Both the position numbers and the translations under genes were made by a program. Of a stretch of DNA of 64,000 nucleotides, positions 53,287-62,658 are shown one piece after another (position 1 is the first letter of the stretch; each line of letters starts with the position of its first letter). Under the pieces are notes generated by a model. That model was not told the DNA's origin and did not search any database. It saw nothing but the letters and a program-made list of their open reading frames with translations. The DNA lies in NCBI GenBank assembly GCA_000686145.1, contig JMMB01000007.1:1984001-2048000 (forward strand). Direction: 5' to 3'. The stretch comes from Peptostreptococcaceae bacterium VA2. Its GTDB lineage: Bacteria > Bacillota > Clostridia > Peptostreptococcales > Peptostreptococcaceae.

Positions 53287-53350
53287 AAAAAAAGATACTA
53301 ATATTTAGCCATGTTAGTATCCTTTCGTGGATTTCAATGGTGGAGACGAA
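53287..53350 (-). repeat. Terminator-ended repeat element, copy 3
   Basis: Minus strand: 27-base core (53350-53324), identical to copy 1, then hairpin GATACTAA/TTAGTATC and T7 followed by TAGTATT. The far end (TTTTTTTATC-side flank AAAAAAAGATACTA on plus) is identical to copy 2. The GTGGGTATTATT part is missing. No gene lies in 53114-53286. Confidence 0.7.
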
Positions 53351-53586
53351 CCTCTTAAAACCCCTCCTGTCTTAACTTTATCTAAATTTTTCTGCCTAAA
53401 CTTATACATTCCACTTATCAATATACTCTTGATTTATTTTTTGGATTATTTAGTTGTAATCCAGTTTTTGTAATGTTTTTTGCATATAAAATATTTTCAA
53501 ATATTCCATTCTTTATATGGTATACATTAAGAATTTTCTTTATGCAATTTTTATTCTTATATTTGTTACAGGTATTTTATATTTCT
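53351..53586. other. Intergenic stretch downstream of the DNA polymerase gene
   Basis: No gene I can support. On the minus strand one frame without start reads IKKILNVYHIKNGIFENILY and AKNITKTGLQLNNPKNKSRV before a double stop; it may be a coding remnant but has no recognisable family. Confidence 0.35.
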
Positions 53587-55338
53587 TTATTTTAATAGGT
53601 CAAATAATGTTATCTCTGGTTCAGGTGCAAAGTCTTCTAATCTTTTTTTTGCTAAATTAATATACCAAGATTTATCTAGCTTAGATGGTATTTTCATATC
53701 TACTATGTTATCATTTACTATAAACGCTCTATCTGGCGTATTCCCTATTTTCTCAGGATTTTTAAAATCATCTTTGACCTTCATTATGCAAGGATCATTT
53801 GCTAATTTACTTGCAAATACTCTCATTACTTTCAATTTTATTTTTTCTTGTCCGTATAAAGCATATTTATAATTACCAGTTATTTTAACGCACTTTTGAA
53901 AATCTATTAGATTGTTACAATTTAATATGGTATCTTCTATGCTTACGTTATTAATCAGATATTCTTTTAATGCTTTATTAACAATTGGCAAGTCATTATC
54001 TAATAAGCTTAATTTTTTAACATAAGCTCCTTTACTTTTTACTTTTTTGTCAGATTGTATAAATATATAATTATTAACATCCTTTTGAATAACCTTACTT
54101 ATAATATCATGGTCTAAATCCATTTTTGTCCTCTTACACCAATCTTCACAATTTTTTAGATATTTATCTACATCTTCTTTGCTATTAAATCTAAACATAA
54201 CACCGTCTGTATTTCCCTGTATAAACTCTGCATTATCTTTAAATTCAAGTTCAACTTTTTCAATTAGATCAAGCAATAGTAACTGACCGTTTACGCATAT
54301 TGCATTTCCAACTTGAGGGTCGTATAAATAATTATTTCTATCCTTTGATGCTCCAAAAGCTGAATTTAGTACTATCTTTAATGGGTATTCCTTAGGGTCT
54401 TTATTTTTTTTAAGTTCTATTCTAGTATCTCTTATTTGTTTATACTTTTCAGGTTTTGATACACTTCTGCTTAATAGATTATAGTTAATTATTATTGATG
54501 GGTAAAATGAGCTTACATCGCTGTTTACAATAAATCCTTCTTTGATATATTGTTTTCTTGCAGAGTGTAGTCCTCCCCATCCAAAGTCTGTTTCTACATT
54601 ATATACATTAGTTTTTAAACTTTTTTTATAATCTCTATTATTAAAATCTTCATACCATTTTTTTACATTGTTATATTTACTGAGTTCTAATGTATCTATT
54701 ATTTTAAAATTAAATTCATCATTTCTTTCAAAATTAGGCCTTTTAGCTCCTAGTATTGAACTACTTAATTGAGCCTTTGATTTATTAAAAAAACTTTCTT
54801 CTAGATTAAAAAAGTTTATTAAAGCTTCTTGAGCTTCATACTCATGTTTTAATTCATTAAAAACCTTTAAAGTCATTCTAACATCATGTAGACAATAACT
54901 TATTAATTCTTCTATCTCTTCTTTATTTGGATAAGTTTCAAGATTAAAAGATACACTACTTTCTACTATACTCTCACCCATAAATAACTCTAGCTCTTTA
55001 AGACTTTTAAATCCATCTCCCAATTCAAAGAAGAATAATTCCTGGCTATTTAAGGATCTATCTATTTTCCAACCTGAAAGTCTTTCTTTAATAATTTTAT
55101 CTGATACCATACAAGGGTTTAGGTTTGCAAGTAAGGCCTTCATAATCCATTGGTCGTACCCTCTTATATTGTACCCTAGCCATATACTATTTCTATTTTT
55201 ATTAAACACTCTTAAAAATTCATTTCTATCATTAACTATTGTATGTTCTAATCCACTTTTTACATCTTTCATACAGCACATCCAGAAGTTAGCATTTGAT
55301 AGAACTTCAAAGTCTATTACAATTAGCCTTTTATTCAT
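53587..55338 (-). CDS. Phage-type family B DNA polymerase
   Basis: DNA polymerase with 3'-5' exonuclease, 583 residues from ATG 55338 (AAAGGA upstream). Exo I is VIDFEVLS, Exo II WLGYNIRGYDQ and Exo III YCLHDVRMT. Polymerase motif A is NSDVSSFYPSII, motif B KIVLNSAFGAS and motif C QGNTDGVMF (NTD replaces the usual DTD, a variant I recall from phage enzymes). The short length is like phage enzymes, not cellular Pol II. No other phage replication or structural gene is nearby, so it appears stranded in a decayed region. Confidence 0.88.
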   Translation of the reverse strand: MNKRLIVIDFEVLSNANFWMCCMKDVKSGLEHTIVNDRNEFLRVFNKNRNSIWLGYNIRGYDQWIMKALLANLNPCMVSDKIIKERLSGWKIDRSLNSQELFFFELGDGFKSLKELELFMGESIVESSVSFNLETYPNKEEIEELISYCLHDVRMTLKVFNELKHEYEAQEALINFFNLEESFFNKSKAQLSSSILGAKRPNFERNDEFNFKIIDTLELSKYNNVKKWYEDFNNRDYKKSLKTNVYNVETDFGWGGLHSARKQYIKEGFIVNSDVSSFYPSIIINYNLLSRSVSKPEKYKQIRDTRIELKKNKDPKEYPLKIVLNSAFGASKDRNNYLYDPQVGNAICVNGQLLLLDLIEKVELEFKDNAEFIQGNTDGVMFRFNSKEDVDKYLKNCEDWCKRTKMDLDHDIISKVIQKDVNNYIFIQSDKKVKSKGAYVKKLSLLDNDLPIVNKALKEYLINNVSIEDTILNCNNLIDFQKCVKITGNYKYALYGQEKIKLKVMRVFASKLANDPCIMKVKDDFKNPEKIGNTPDRAFIVNDNIVDMKIPSKLDKSWYINLAKKRLEDFAPEPEITLFDLLK

Positions 55339-55359
55339 AATGCACATCCTTTTATGTTT

Positions 55360-56040
55360 TTATATTTTTAAGTTTTCATAATTTAGTACATCACTTACAA
55401 TATCTTTATAAAAATCACGCTCATGACACACTAAAATCAAACTTCCTTTATACTCTTTTAATACTTTTTTTAGTTCATTTTTTGCATCTATATCTAAGTG
55501 ATTTGTTGGTTCATCTAAAATTAATATGTTACTTGGCCTATTTATAAGTTTACATAGTCTAATTTTTGATTGCTCTCCTCCACTTAATATACTTATTTTG
55601 ATTTATTTTTTGCAATATATTCTTCCAACTTGGAGATTTCATCTTGCTGTCTATTGTAAGCTGCCCTTAATTGAAGTTTATTGGCTTCATATACCTTTAT
55701 GAAACTTTCATAATTACCGATATATCTTGTTAGTAATTTATTTTCAAGATGGCATATTATATTTACAACACTATTTAAAAAATCTAAATCATGAGATATT
55801 AATATAAATGCATTTTCATAAGCTTGTAAATATTTTTTTAACCATTCTATATGTTTTTCATCTAAATAGTTTGTATACTCATATATCTTTATCATCTTTT
55901 TTAAGTATTCTTTGCCATTATTTAAGATATCTTTACTAGCTACTATAAAATCATCACTACTATCTATATTAACTGGTCTATCATGTACACCTGATATTAT
56001 TCTAAATCTAAAACTATCTCTACTATGAGGTACATTTTAA
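55360..56040 (-). pseudogene. ABC-F ATPase remnant
   Basis: Two frames together keep parts of a ribosome-protection/antibiotic-resistance-type ABC-F protein. 55895-55593 has YTNYLDEKHIEWLKKYL, FILISHDLDFLNSV and the linker EANKLQLRAAYNRQQDEISK. After a frame change at about 55600 it continues ILSGGEQSKIRLCKLI, ILILDEPTNHLDIDAKNEL and a final stop at 55360. Both Walker A loops are missing. Further upstream the open frame reads VPHSRDSFRFRIISGVHDRP, apparently from another gene fused by deletion. The intergenic stretch to 56154 holds no other gene. Confidence 0.75.
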
Positions 56041-56154
56041 GGTAGTAACACATATACTTCAAGTTATTATTTTATAAATAATGTTAATATTATTAAATTA
56101 TTGGTATATATTTAATAGACATATATTAATATATCACCAAAGGAGATAACAAAT

Positions 56155-57144
56155 CTGAATAAAGATTGTAGAATTTTGCTTTATTATAAGTTTATAAATA
56201 TCAAAAATCCAGAAGAGTTCAAGAATGATCACCTAGCTCTTTGTAAAGAATTAAACCTAAAAGGAAGAATATTAATTTCTCATGAAGGTATAAATGGAAC
56301 TTGCTCTGGTACTGTTAAAGATACTGAAAAATACATGGAAACATTAAAATCATATCCTGGCTTTAGTGATACAGTATTTAAAATTGATGAAAGTGAAAAT
56401 CATGCATTTAATAAGCTTCATGTTAAACATAAAAGTATACTTACCTTATTACCAGAAGATGAAGTAAATCCTAATAATATAGTAGGTACTTATCTTAAAC
56501 CAAAAAAATTTTATGAAATGCTTCAAAGAGATGATGTAATCATCGTCGATGGTAGAAATGATTACGAATATGAGATAGGTCATTTTAGAGGAGCTATAAA
56601 TCCTGATGTTGAAAACTTTAAACAATTCCCTCAATGGATTGATAAAACTTTAGGAGATAAAAAAGATAAAAAAATACTAAGTTATTGCACTGGTGGTATT
56701 AGATGTGAGAAACTAACTGGAGTATTTTTAAATAAAGGATTTAATGAAGTTTATCATTTAGATGGTGGTATAGTTACCTACGGAAAAGATGAAGAAGTTA
56801 AAGGAAAACTATGGTATGGAAAGTGCTACGTATTTGATAATCGTATTTCCGTACAAATAAATAGAACTGAAGAAGATATAGTAATATCAAAATGCTCTAT
56901 TTGTGGTGTGCCTTCAGACAGATATATTAACTGTAGAAATGATGATTGCCATGACCAATTTATATGCTGTGAATCTTGTGAAGAAACTCATGCTGGATTC
57001 TGTTCTACAGATTGTTCAGAGTATGTAATCAAAAAACCTGAAAGAGATTCAAGACTTAGACTAATGAATAAAAAAGAATTATACGAAAAGTACAATCAAG
57101 ACCATGATATGTATAAACATGTTATAGAAAAACTTCAGAAATAA
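56155..57144 (+). CDS. trhO: tRNA uridine(34) hydroxylase (rhodanese domain)
   Basis: Oxygen-dependent hydroxylation of U34 in tRNA in characterised homologues (YceA/TrhO, UPF0176). About 329 residues. N-terminal domain with ILISHEGINGTCSG, rhodanese domain with DGRNDYEYEIGHFRGAINPD and active loop SYCTGGIRCEKL, then a Cys-rich zinc-binding tail (CSICG, CRNDDC, CCESC). No ATG is available. AGGAG at 56141 lies 9 bases before CTG 56155, which begins LNKDCRILLYYKF as the family expects. TTG 56176 is the alternative start but has no ribosome site. Confidence 0.88.
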   Translation: MNKDCRILLYYKFINIKNPEEFKNDHLALCKELNLKGRILISHEGINGTCSGTVKDTEKYMETLKSYPGFSDTVFKIDESENHAFNKLHVKHKSILTLLPEDEVNPNNIVGTYLKPKKFYEMLQRDDVIIVDGRNDYEYEIGHFRGAINPDVENFKQFPQWIDKTLGDKKDKKILSYCTGGIRCEKLTGVFLNKGFNEVYHLDGGIVTYGKDEEVKGKLWYGKCYVFDNRISVQINRTEEDIVISKCSICGVPSDRYINCRNDDCHDQFICCESCEETHAGFCSTDCSEYVIKKPERDSRLRLMNKKELYEKYNQDHDMYKHVIEKLQK

Positions 57145-57203
57145 TATAAAATTATATTATTTCAAATATATATTACTTAATCTTTATGTAAATTTATATA
57201 ATT

Positions 57204-58069
57204 TTAATCATTTTCATCTAACCATTTAGTTAGAACTTCTATATATTTATCATTTTCTTCAACAAACGGCATATGTCTTGAATATTCAAATAGTTCCCAT
57301 TTGCTGTTAGGAATTCTATCATACATAGTTTTTGCAATATGTGGTGAGCATAAATCTCTACCTCCACTAGTTATTAAACAAGGTTCCTTTATTTCATGTA
57401 GCCTGTCTGTAAACTCATATCCAGAAAGAGTACCCGTAGGAGAAATTTCATTCTGTCCCCATCCTACAATATATGCTTCAGAACCTGCTTTTTTAGGTCT
57501 TCTCAAACATTCTGGAGAATCTTCAGTTACCTTACCTGCACAGTGCATTTCCATAAATTTTTCTAATGCATCATTATATTCCTTACTAGAATAATCTCCA
57601 GTATTTACTGCATCAAGTAAATCCTTTTGATCATCTTCGCTCATATATGATATTCTTCTTTTCTGCTCTTTTTCCCAAAGCTTTGCAGAAGAAAGAGTAG
57701 ATGAAAGAATATATGACTTAATTCCCTTTGGTTTATACTCAATAGCGTACCAAATAGCTTGCATACCTCCCCAAGACTGGCCTAATAAATGAATTTCTTC
57801 AAGGCCTAGATGTTTTCTTAGTTCAATAAGCTCTTTTATCCAAGTGTCAGCATTAAATAACTCAGGATGACCTTTTACAAATGAATTACCACAACCAATT
57901 TGGTCATACATTATTACTTGTCTACCACTTTCAGCTATCTTGTATAATACCTCAAAATAGTTATGTGTAGAACCTGGACCTCCGTGAAGCAGTACTAATG
58001 GTTTCTTTCCTTCTGTTGCTTACTGGTTTTAAACCCTTCAAAATGCATGTATCCTTCAGTAATTTTTAT
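57204..58069 (-). pseudogene. Second prolyl iminopeptidase copy, inactivated
   Basis: Nearly identical to the gene at 48155-49036, including flanks on both sides. The start codon position is ATA (58069-58067) behind the same GGAGGGG ribosome site. A net loss of 16 bases after FEGFKT shifts the frame, so HGGPG and the N-terminal sheet are out of frame. The rest from MYDQIGCGN on stays open for 235 codons, with the Ser (GQSWGG), Asp and His still present. A truncated product from an internal start is possible but would lack the oxyanion loop. Confidence 0.85.
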
Positions 58070-58230
58070 GTTTACCCCTCCAATTTGTTATTAGAAACAA
58101 TAATTAGTTCCTTAATAATACTCTCTTCCATATTCAATATGTATTTAAATCTTCATACCAAACCAACCATCAAATTCTGTTAGCTATATATAATTTTATT
58201 TTTCTACTGTCTTTGAAATTGCTTATTATA

Positions 58231-59361
58231 TTATCCTTTTAAATCTACTTTATTTGTTAAAACATCATAACCTGTATATGCAAGTGCTAAAGTTCCTATA
58301 AGCAATCTCTCGTGTGCAAAAGATGTTATTGTAGAATCTGCCATTTTTACACTATGACATGTTACACTACAATTGGCTATACCTATATAAGGATGTATTG
58401 TAGCAGTTTTATGACTTACATTTCCTATATCACTTGATCCTGCATCTTTTGGCTCATTAATATCTGTAATTCCTGATTCTCTTAAATTTTTATTAAAATT
58501 TTTTGATAAATTTTTATTAGTTTTTAAATTATCATTAGGCAACTCATATCTTGTCATCTCAAGAGTTGATCCTGTCATAAGAGCGGCACCCTCTGCAATC
58601 TTTTTTACTTTTACTAATAAATCATCTAATGTTTCTTTATTAGCTGCTCTAAAATAAAATTGTGCTACAGCCTCATTTGGAACAATATTTGCTGCTACTC
58701 CTCCATTAGTTATTATTCCATGCATTCTAACATCTGTAGTAACATGTTGACGTAGAGCGTCTATTCCATTAAATAATTGAATAACACTATTTAAAGCATT
58801 TATACCCTCTTGAGGACAAGAGGCTGCATGGGCAGTTTTACCTTTATAGGTAAATTGTAATGGATAAAGTGCCATAGATGTTCCACTTTCCATTGTCTTA
58901 TCTGATGGGTGAACCATCATTGCTGCCTCTAGTTCATCAAATACTCCTTGTTCTGCAAAAATAACCTTAGCACCATTAGTTTCTTCCGCTGGAGTACCAT
59001 ACACTATAATTTTTCCTCCAACTTTATCTAAAACCTTACTTAAAATAATACCTGCACCTGCTGACATTGTTCCTATCATATTATGCCCACACCCATGACC
59101 TATTTCAGGAAGAGCATCATATTCACATAAATAACCAATAGTTGGACCTTCTTTTTTACTATCACAAGTTGCTCTAAAAGCAGTTTCTATACCTAAAAAT
59201 TCTTTTTCTATTTCAAAATTATGCTCTTCTAAAAAAGAAGTTAATTTTTCTACAGCCTTATATTCCTCATTTCCAAGCTCCGGATTATGGTATATAAAAT
59301 CACTAATTTCACATAGTTTACTTTGTATTTCTTGTCCTTTTTTTAATAATATATTCTTCAT
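58231..59361 (-). CDS. M20-family amidohydrolase/peptidase
   Basis: Predicted zinc amidohydrolase cleaving N-acyl amino acids or small peptides, 376 residues. Metal-binding motifs: CEYDALPEIGHGCGHNMIG (around 85), GTPAEETNGAK and MVHPSD (around 150), and CHSVKMADS near the C-terminus. A dimerisation domain with FTYKGKTAHAA lies between. TTGGAGGTAAGTA precedes the ATG. The T-box leader upstream ties expression to one uncharged tRNA, so the enzyme probably salvages a particular amino acid. AbgB/HipO-like subgroup. Confidence 0.88.
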   Translation of the reverse strand: MKNILLKKGQEIQSKLCEISDFIYHNPELGNEEYKAVEKLTSFLEEHNFEIEKEFLGIETAFRATCDSKKEGPTIGYLCEYDALPEIGHGCGHNMIGTMSAGAGIILSKVLDKVGGKIIVYGTPAEETNGAKVIFAEQGVFDELEAAMMVHPSDKTMESGTSMALYPLQFTYKGKTAHAASCPQEGINALNSVIQLFNGIDALRQHVTTDVRMHGIITNGGVAANIVPNEAVAQFYFRAANKETLDDLLVKVKKIAEGAALMTGSTLEMTRYELPNDNLKTNKNLSKNFNKNLRESGITDINEPKDAGSSDIGNVSHKTATIHPYIGIANCSVTCHSVKMADSTITSFAHERLLIGTLALAYTGYDVLTNKVDLKG

Positions 59362-59427
59362 TACTTACCTCCAATATAATTTTTAAGATCATCCTATTAG
59401 TAAAACTACTGTTATAAACCCTATAAA

Positions 59428-59650
59428 ACATATAAAAAAACCTCTTAGCAATATGCTAAGAGGCGAATTTGCGCGGTACCACTCTTATTGGTAAGAAACT
59501 TACCCACTCAATCTCTTAAGGCGAGAAAACCTACTGCAATACTTAGTTTCCTGCAGTCTTCTCCAAATCTCTTTTCACATAAACTTCAATACTTAGCTTC
59601 CACCATCCTAAGCTCTCTATAAAATTAATTCATGTTACTCTCTTTTTCAT
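59428..59650 (-). promoter_or_regulatory. T-box riboswitch of the M20 gene
   Basis: A T-box sequence AAGAGTGGTACCGCG is on the minus strand (core 59482-59472). A stem I-like 5' part carries AGAGAGCTTAGG and GGTGGAAGCTAAG, with the AGUA and GAA elements of the specifier loop region. The terminator CCTCTTAGCA/TGCTAAGAGG (59463-59441) is followed by T6. The leader binds uncharged tRNA and then reads through. I could not place the specifier codon with confidence. Confidence 0.88.
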
Positions 59651-59672
59651 CGAATTTTTATATTTTTTATTG

Positions 59673-59701
59673 ATTGTATAGTATTATATTTATTCTGTCA
59701 A
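59673..59701 (-). promoter_or_regulatory. Promoter of the T-box leader
   Basis: Minus-strand TTGACA (59701-59696), 17-base spacer, TACAAT (59678-59673), a near-consensus vegetative promoter about 20 bases before the T-box RNA. Confidence 0.7.
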
Positions 59702-59730
59702 TATTTTTGTTAATAAATCAATCCAAGATA

Positions 59731-60540
59731 CTATATACTACAATATCCTATAATTTCATAGTTATCAGGTATTTTATAATCTTTATTAATATTATCTATA
59801 CTCCATTTTAAATCAAACATAGTTGTATCTATTATTAAACCAAAATACAGCATCGCTATTCCAGCATCTATGCTTTTCTCATAATTACTAGTGAAATCAT
59901 CTTTTTTCACTGCTAATATAATACTCCCACCATCTATTATAAATCTCCATGGCTGTCTATTAAGAGTTGATGGGGCCATTCTAGCATAACTAAATGCATC
60001 AAGAATACCTCTTTCCTCTAACTCAGTTACACTTATATTTTTCCCCCACTCATCCATATATACAATTTTTTCTACACTTAATCTATCTGAGCCACTTTTA
60101 TTTTTAGTGTTATTGCTATCTTCATAACCTAACGCTATAATAGCTGTAATTTCTTTATCTGATGAAATATCTAACTTTTCTTTTATAGCATCACTATCTT
60201 TAAAAGTTATCCAACAAGAGTCAATCTCTAGATCCCTTGCTTTTAATATTAATCTTTCTCCAATGTATCCACTATTTTCAATATACCCCTTTTTAACATC
60301 TGATAGTATAACAACATAATTAGGTGCTTCTATCATGTATCCATTGTATCCTGCTATCTTATTTAACTTTTCATATATATCCTTATTATCAAATATTTTC
60401 ACTTCAATATTTATTTCAGGTAATAACTTTTTAGAGTTTTTTATATAACTTTCTATTTCATTAAAATATTTTTCTTCTATACTTTTATTTTTAAACTCTC
60501 TTACTGATTTCCCATTTTCTATAAGCCTTTTATAATTCAT
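59731..60540 (-). CDS. Nitroreductase-family protein
   Basis: Predicted FMN-dependent oxidoreductase, 269 residues, of the TM1586-like double-domain type. The N-terminal half opens with RLIENGKSVREFKNKSIEE and has YNGYMIEAPNYVVIL; the second half has ERGILDAFSYARMAPSTLNR and QPWRFIIDGGSIILAV, the usual nitroreductase flavin-contact region. AAAGGGGGATATAC precedes the ATG. The physiological substrate is unknown. It is followed by the M20 promoter region. Confidence 0.82.
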   Translation of the reverse strand: MNYKRLIENGKSVREFKNKSIEEKYFNEIESYIKNSKKLLPEINIEVKIFDNKDIYEKLNKIAGYNGYMIEAPNYVVILSDVKKGYIENSGYIGERLILKARDLEIDSCWITFKDSDAIKEKLDISSDKEITAIIALGYEDSNNTKNKSGSDRLSVEKIVYMDEWGKNISVTELEERGILDAFSYARMAPSTLNRQPWRFIIDGGSIILAVKKDDFTSNYEKSIDAGIAMLYFGLIIDTTMFDLKWSIDNINKDYKIPDNYEIIGYCSI

Positions 60541-60803
60541 GTATATCCCCCTTTTTAATTTATTTTTACATTTATACCCATTTTATAGTTTATATAATTA
60601 TTTTTTATACGATGTAGTATAAAATTTTTTTAGATCTAACAAAACTAATAAAAATATAAATTTGTTAATTTTACACCTGCTAACAACGCCTATGCAATTC
60701 TAATGTGTCATTATTTAATATATTTTAATAACAATAAAAGTGTGATTCCTAGCCTAATAAACTCAGCTTTCCAATAAGCTTATTAATTTAAATTACATCA
60801 TAA

Positions 60804-60837
60804 AAAAAGATATTGACTATTTAGTCAATATCTTTTT
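60804..60837. terminator. Terminator after the ABC exporter pair
   Basis: AAAAAGATATTGACT pairs with AGTCAATATCTTTTT around a 4-base loop, and it overlaps the last codons of the ABC gene. Bidirectional. The stretch 60541-60803 holds no other feature I can support. Confidence 0.75.
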
Positions 60838-62658
60838 CCCAAAAATATTTTCTCCAACTTCCTCTTCAAACTGCTTAACATACAAGGAATAATAATATTT
60901 TTTTTGTTTTAATAATTCTTTATGACTTCCCTTTTCTACTATCTTACCATTTCTAACAACTAATATAATGTCTGCTTTTCTTATTGTAGATAATCTATGG
61001 GCAACTAAAAAAGATGTTCTATCCTTAAGTAAATGAGAAATAGCATTTTGAATAATTTGTTCTGTTTCAGTATCTATAGATGAAGTAGCTTCATCAAGTA
61101 CAAATATTCTAGGATTTGCAAGAACTGCTCTAGCAAAAGATATAAGCTGCTTTTCTCCTGTTGATAAATTAGATCCACCTTCTCCTACGTGACTATCATA
61201 ACCTTTTTCCATATTCATAATTATCTTATGAGCTGATACTATTTTAGCTGCATTTTCTACTTCTTCATCAGTTGCATCAAGCTTTCCATAACGTATATTT
61301 TCTCTTATAGTCCCTGAAAATAGATGTGGATTTTGAAGAACATAACCAATATTATTGTGTAACCATAACTGAGATCTTTCTCTATAATCCTTTTTATCTA
61401 TTAATACAGTTCCTTTAGTAGGTTCAAAGAATCTACAAGCTAAATTTACCAAAGTACTTTTACCTGCACCAGTTTCACCAACTAATGCTACAGTAGTTCC
61501 TGCTGGTATTTTAAAATTGAAGTTTTCATATATATATTCATCTCCATCAGGATATTTAAAATAAACATCTTTAAACTCTATATCGCCTTTAATTTCTTCC
61601 CAATTTTCTTTTTTAGGATTAAATGAATCTCCATACTTTTTAATTACTTCTTCACTATCAACTATATCTGGAACTTTTTCTAATAATCCAAAAACTCTTT
61701 CTATATTTGCTTGAGTAGCTATAAATTCTGATATGTTTTTAGCTAATTGTTGAATTGGTTCAAATATACTTATTGCATAAGATATAAATGCTGATAATGT
61801 CCCTATCGCCATTAAATCTTTTGTAACTAAGTCACCACCCCTGGAAAGGACAAAGGCTACAGCTAGTGAACTAAAAAATAGTATAATTGGCATATATATA
61901 GCATTTAGCTTTGTAGCTCTTATGCTTGTTTTATACATTTTATCTGTTATTTTAGAAAACTCTCCTAGGTTTTTATCTTCTATTACAAGTGTTTTAGAAG
62001 TAATAGAACCTGTTATACCTTCATTAAATGCTCCTGTTATTTTTGAATTTATCTTTCTTACATCTCTATTTACATTTAGTATTTTGTTTTGGAAATATAC
62101 TGTAAGTATCGCTATAAATGGTACTATTGATATTACATATATAGCTAATTTTGCATTTAGCATAAACATTGCTATAAATACTCCCAATACATATGTAGCC
62201 GACCAAAATAAATCTACTAATCCCCATGCTATCATGGACCCAATTTTATTAGTATCACTCATTACTCTAGCTATTATATATCCTACTGGTGTAGTGTTAT
62301 AGTATGAAAATGATAGCTTTTGCAAGTGCATGAAGGTAGCTCTTTTTAAATCTTTACCTATGTTCAAATCTAAATACATTGAAAATCTTGTAAATATTAT
62401 TACAAATATTACTTGTAAAACTATGGCTAATATATATACAATCACAAACTTATCAATCCCATTTGTACTCATAGGAGCTATAAAATTATCTATTGCATAC
62501 TTTTGAAAAAGTGGAAACATTACATCTACAAATGCAACAAATAAGTTTGCTGATATAGCACAAATAAGGTGTACTTTATATTGTTTTAAAAATGGATTTA
62601 GTTTTTTCCATATCTTTATAGAAAAACTTTTTTTATATTCTTCTTCATCGTAGCTCAT
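60817..62658 (-). CDS. ABC exporter half-transporter, second subunit
   Basis: A 613-residue multidrug/lipid-type exporter subunit: six transmembrane helices (about 30-330) and an ATPase domain. Walker A GETGAGKSTL, signature LSTGEKQLISFA, Walker B IFVLDEATSSID, H-loop VAHRLSTI. The catalytic Glu after Walker B is present (DEATSS). Its ATG overlaps the stop of the preceding subunit (TAATG), so the two form a heterodimer like YheI/YheH (BmrC/BmrD). Confidence 0.9.
   Translation of the reverse strand: MSYDEEEYKKSFSIKIWKKLNPFLKQYKVHLICAISANLFVAFVDVMFPLFQKYAIDNFIAPMSTNGIDKFVIVYILAIVLQVIFVIIFTRFSMYLDLNIGKDLKRATFMHLQKLSFSYYNTTPVGYIIARVMSDTNKIGSMIAWGLVDLFWSATYVLGVFIAMFMLNAKLAIYVISIVPFIAILTVYFQNKILNVNRDVRKINSKITGAFNEGITGSITSKTLVIEDKNLGEFSKITDKMYKTSIRATKLNAIYMPIILFFSSLAVAFVLSRGGDLVTKDLMAIGTLSAFISYAISIFEPIQQLAKNISEFIATQANIERVFGLLEKVPDIVDSEEVIKKYGDSFNPKKENWEEIKGDIEFKDVYFKYPDGDEYIYENFNFKIPAGTTVALVGETGAGKSTLVNLACRFFEPTKGTVLIDKKDYRERSQLWLHNNIGYVLQNPHLFSGTIRENIRYGKLDATDEEVENAAKIVSAHKIIMNMEKGYDSHVGEGGSNLSTGEKQLISFARAVLANPRIFVLDEATSSIDTETEQIIQNAISHLLKDRTSFLVAHRLSTIRKADIILVVRNGKIVEKGSHKELLKQKKYYYSLYVKQFEEEVGENIFGKKILTK

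Noticed and set aside
43914-53350. CRISPR array
   Set aside because: The repeated cores are kilobases apart, in one orientation, with attached terminators and no spacer periodicity.
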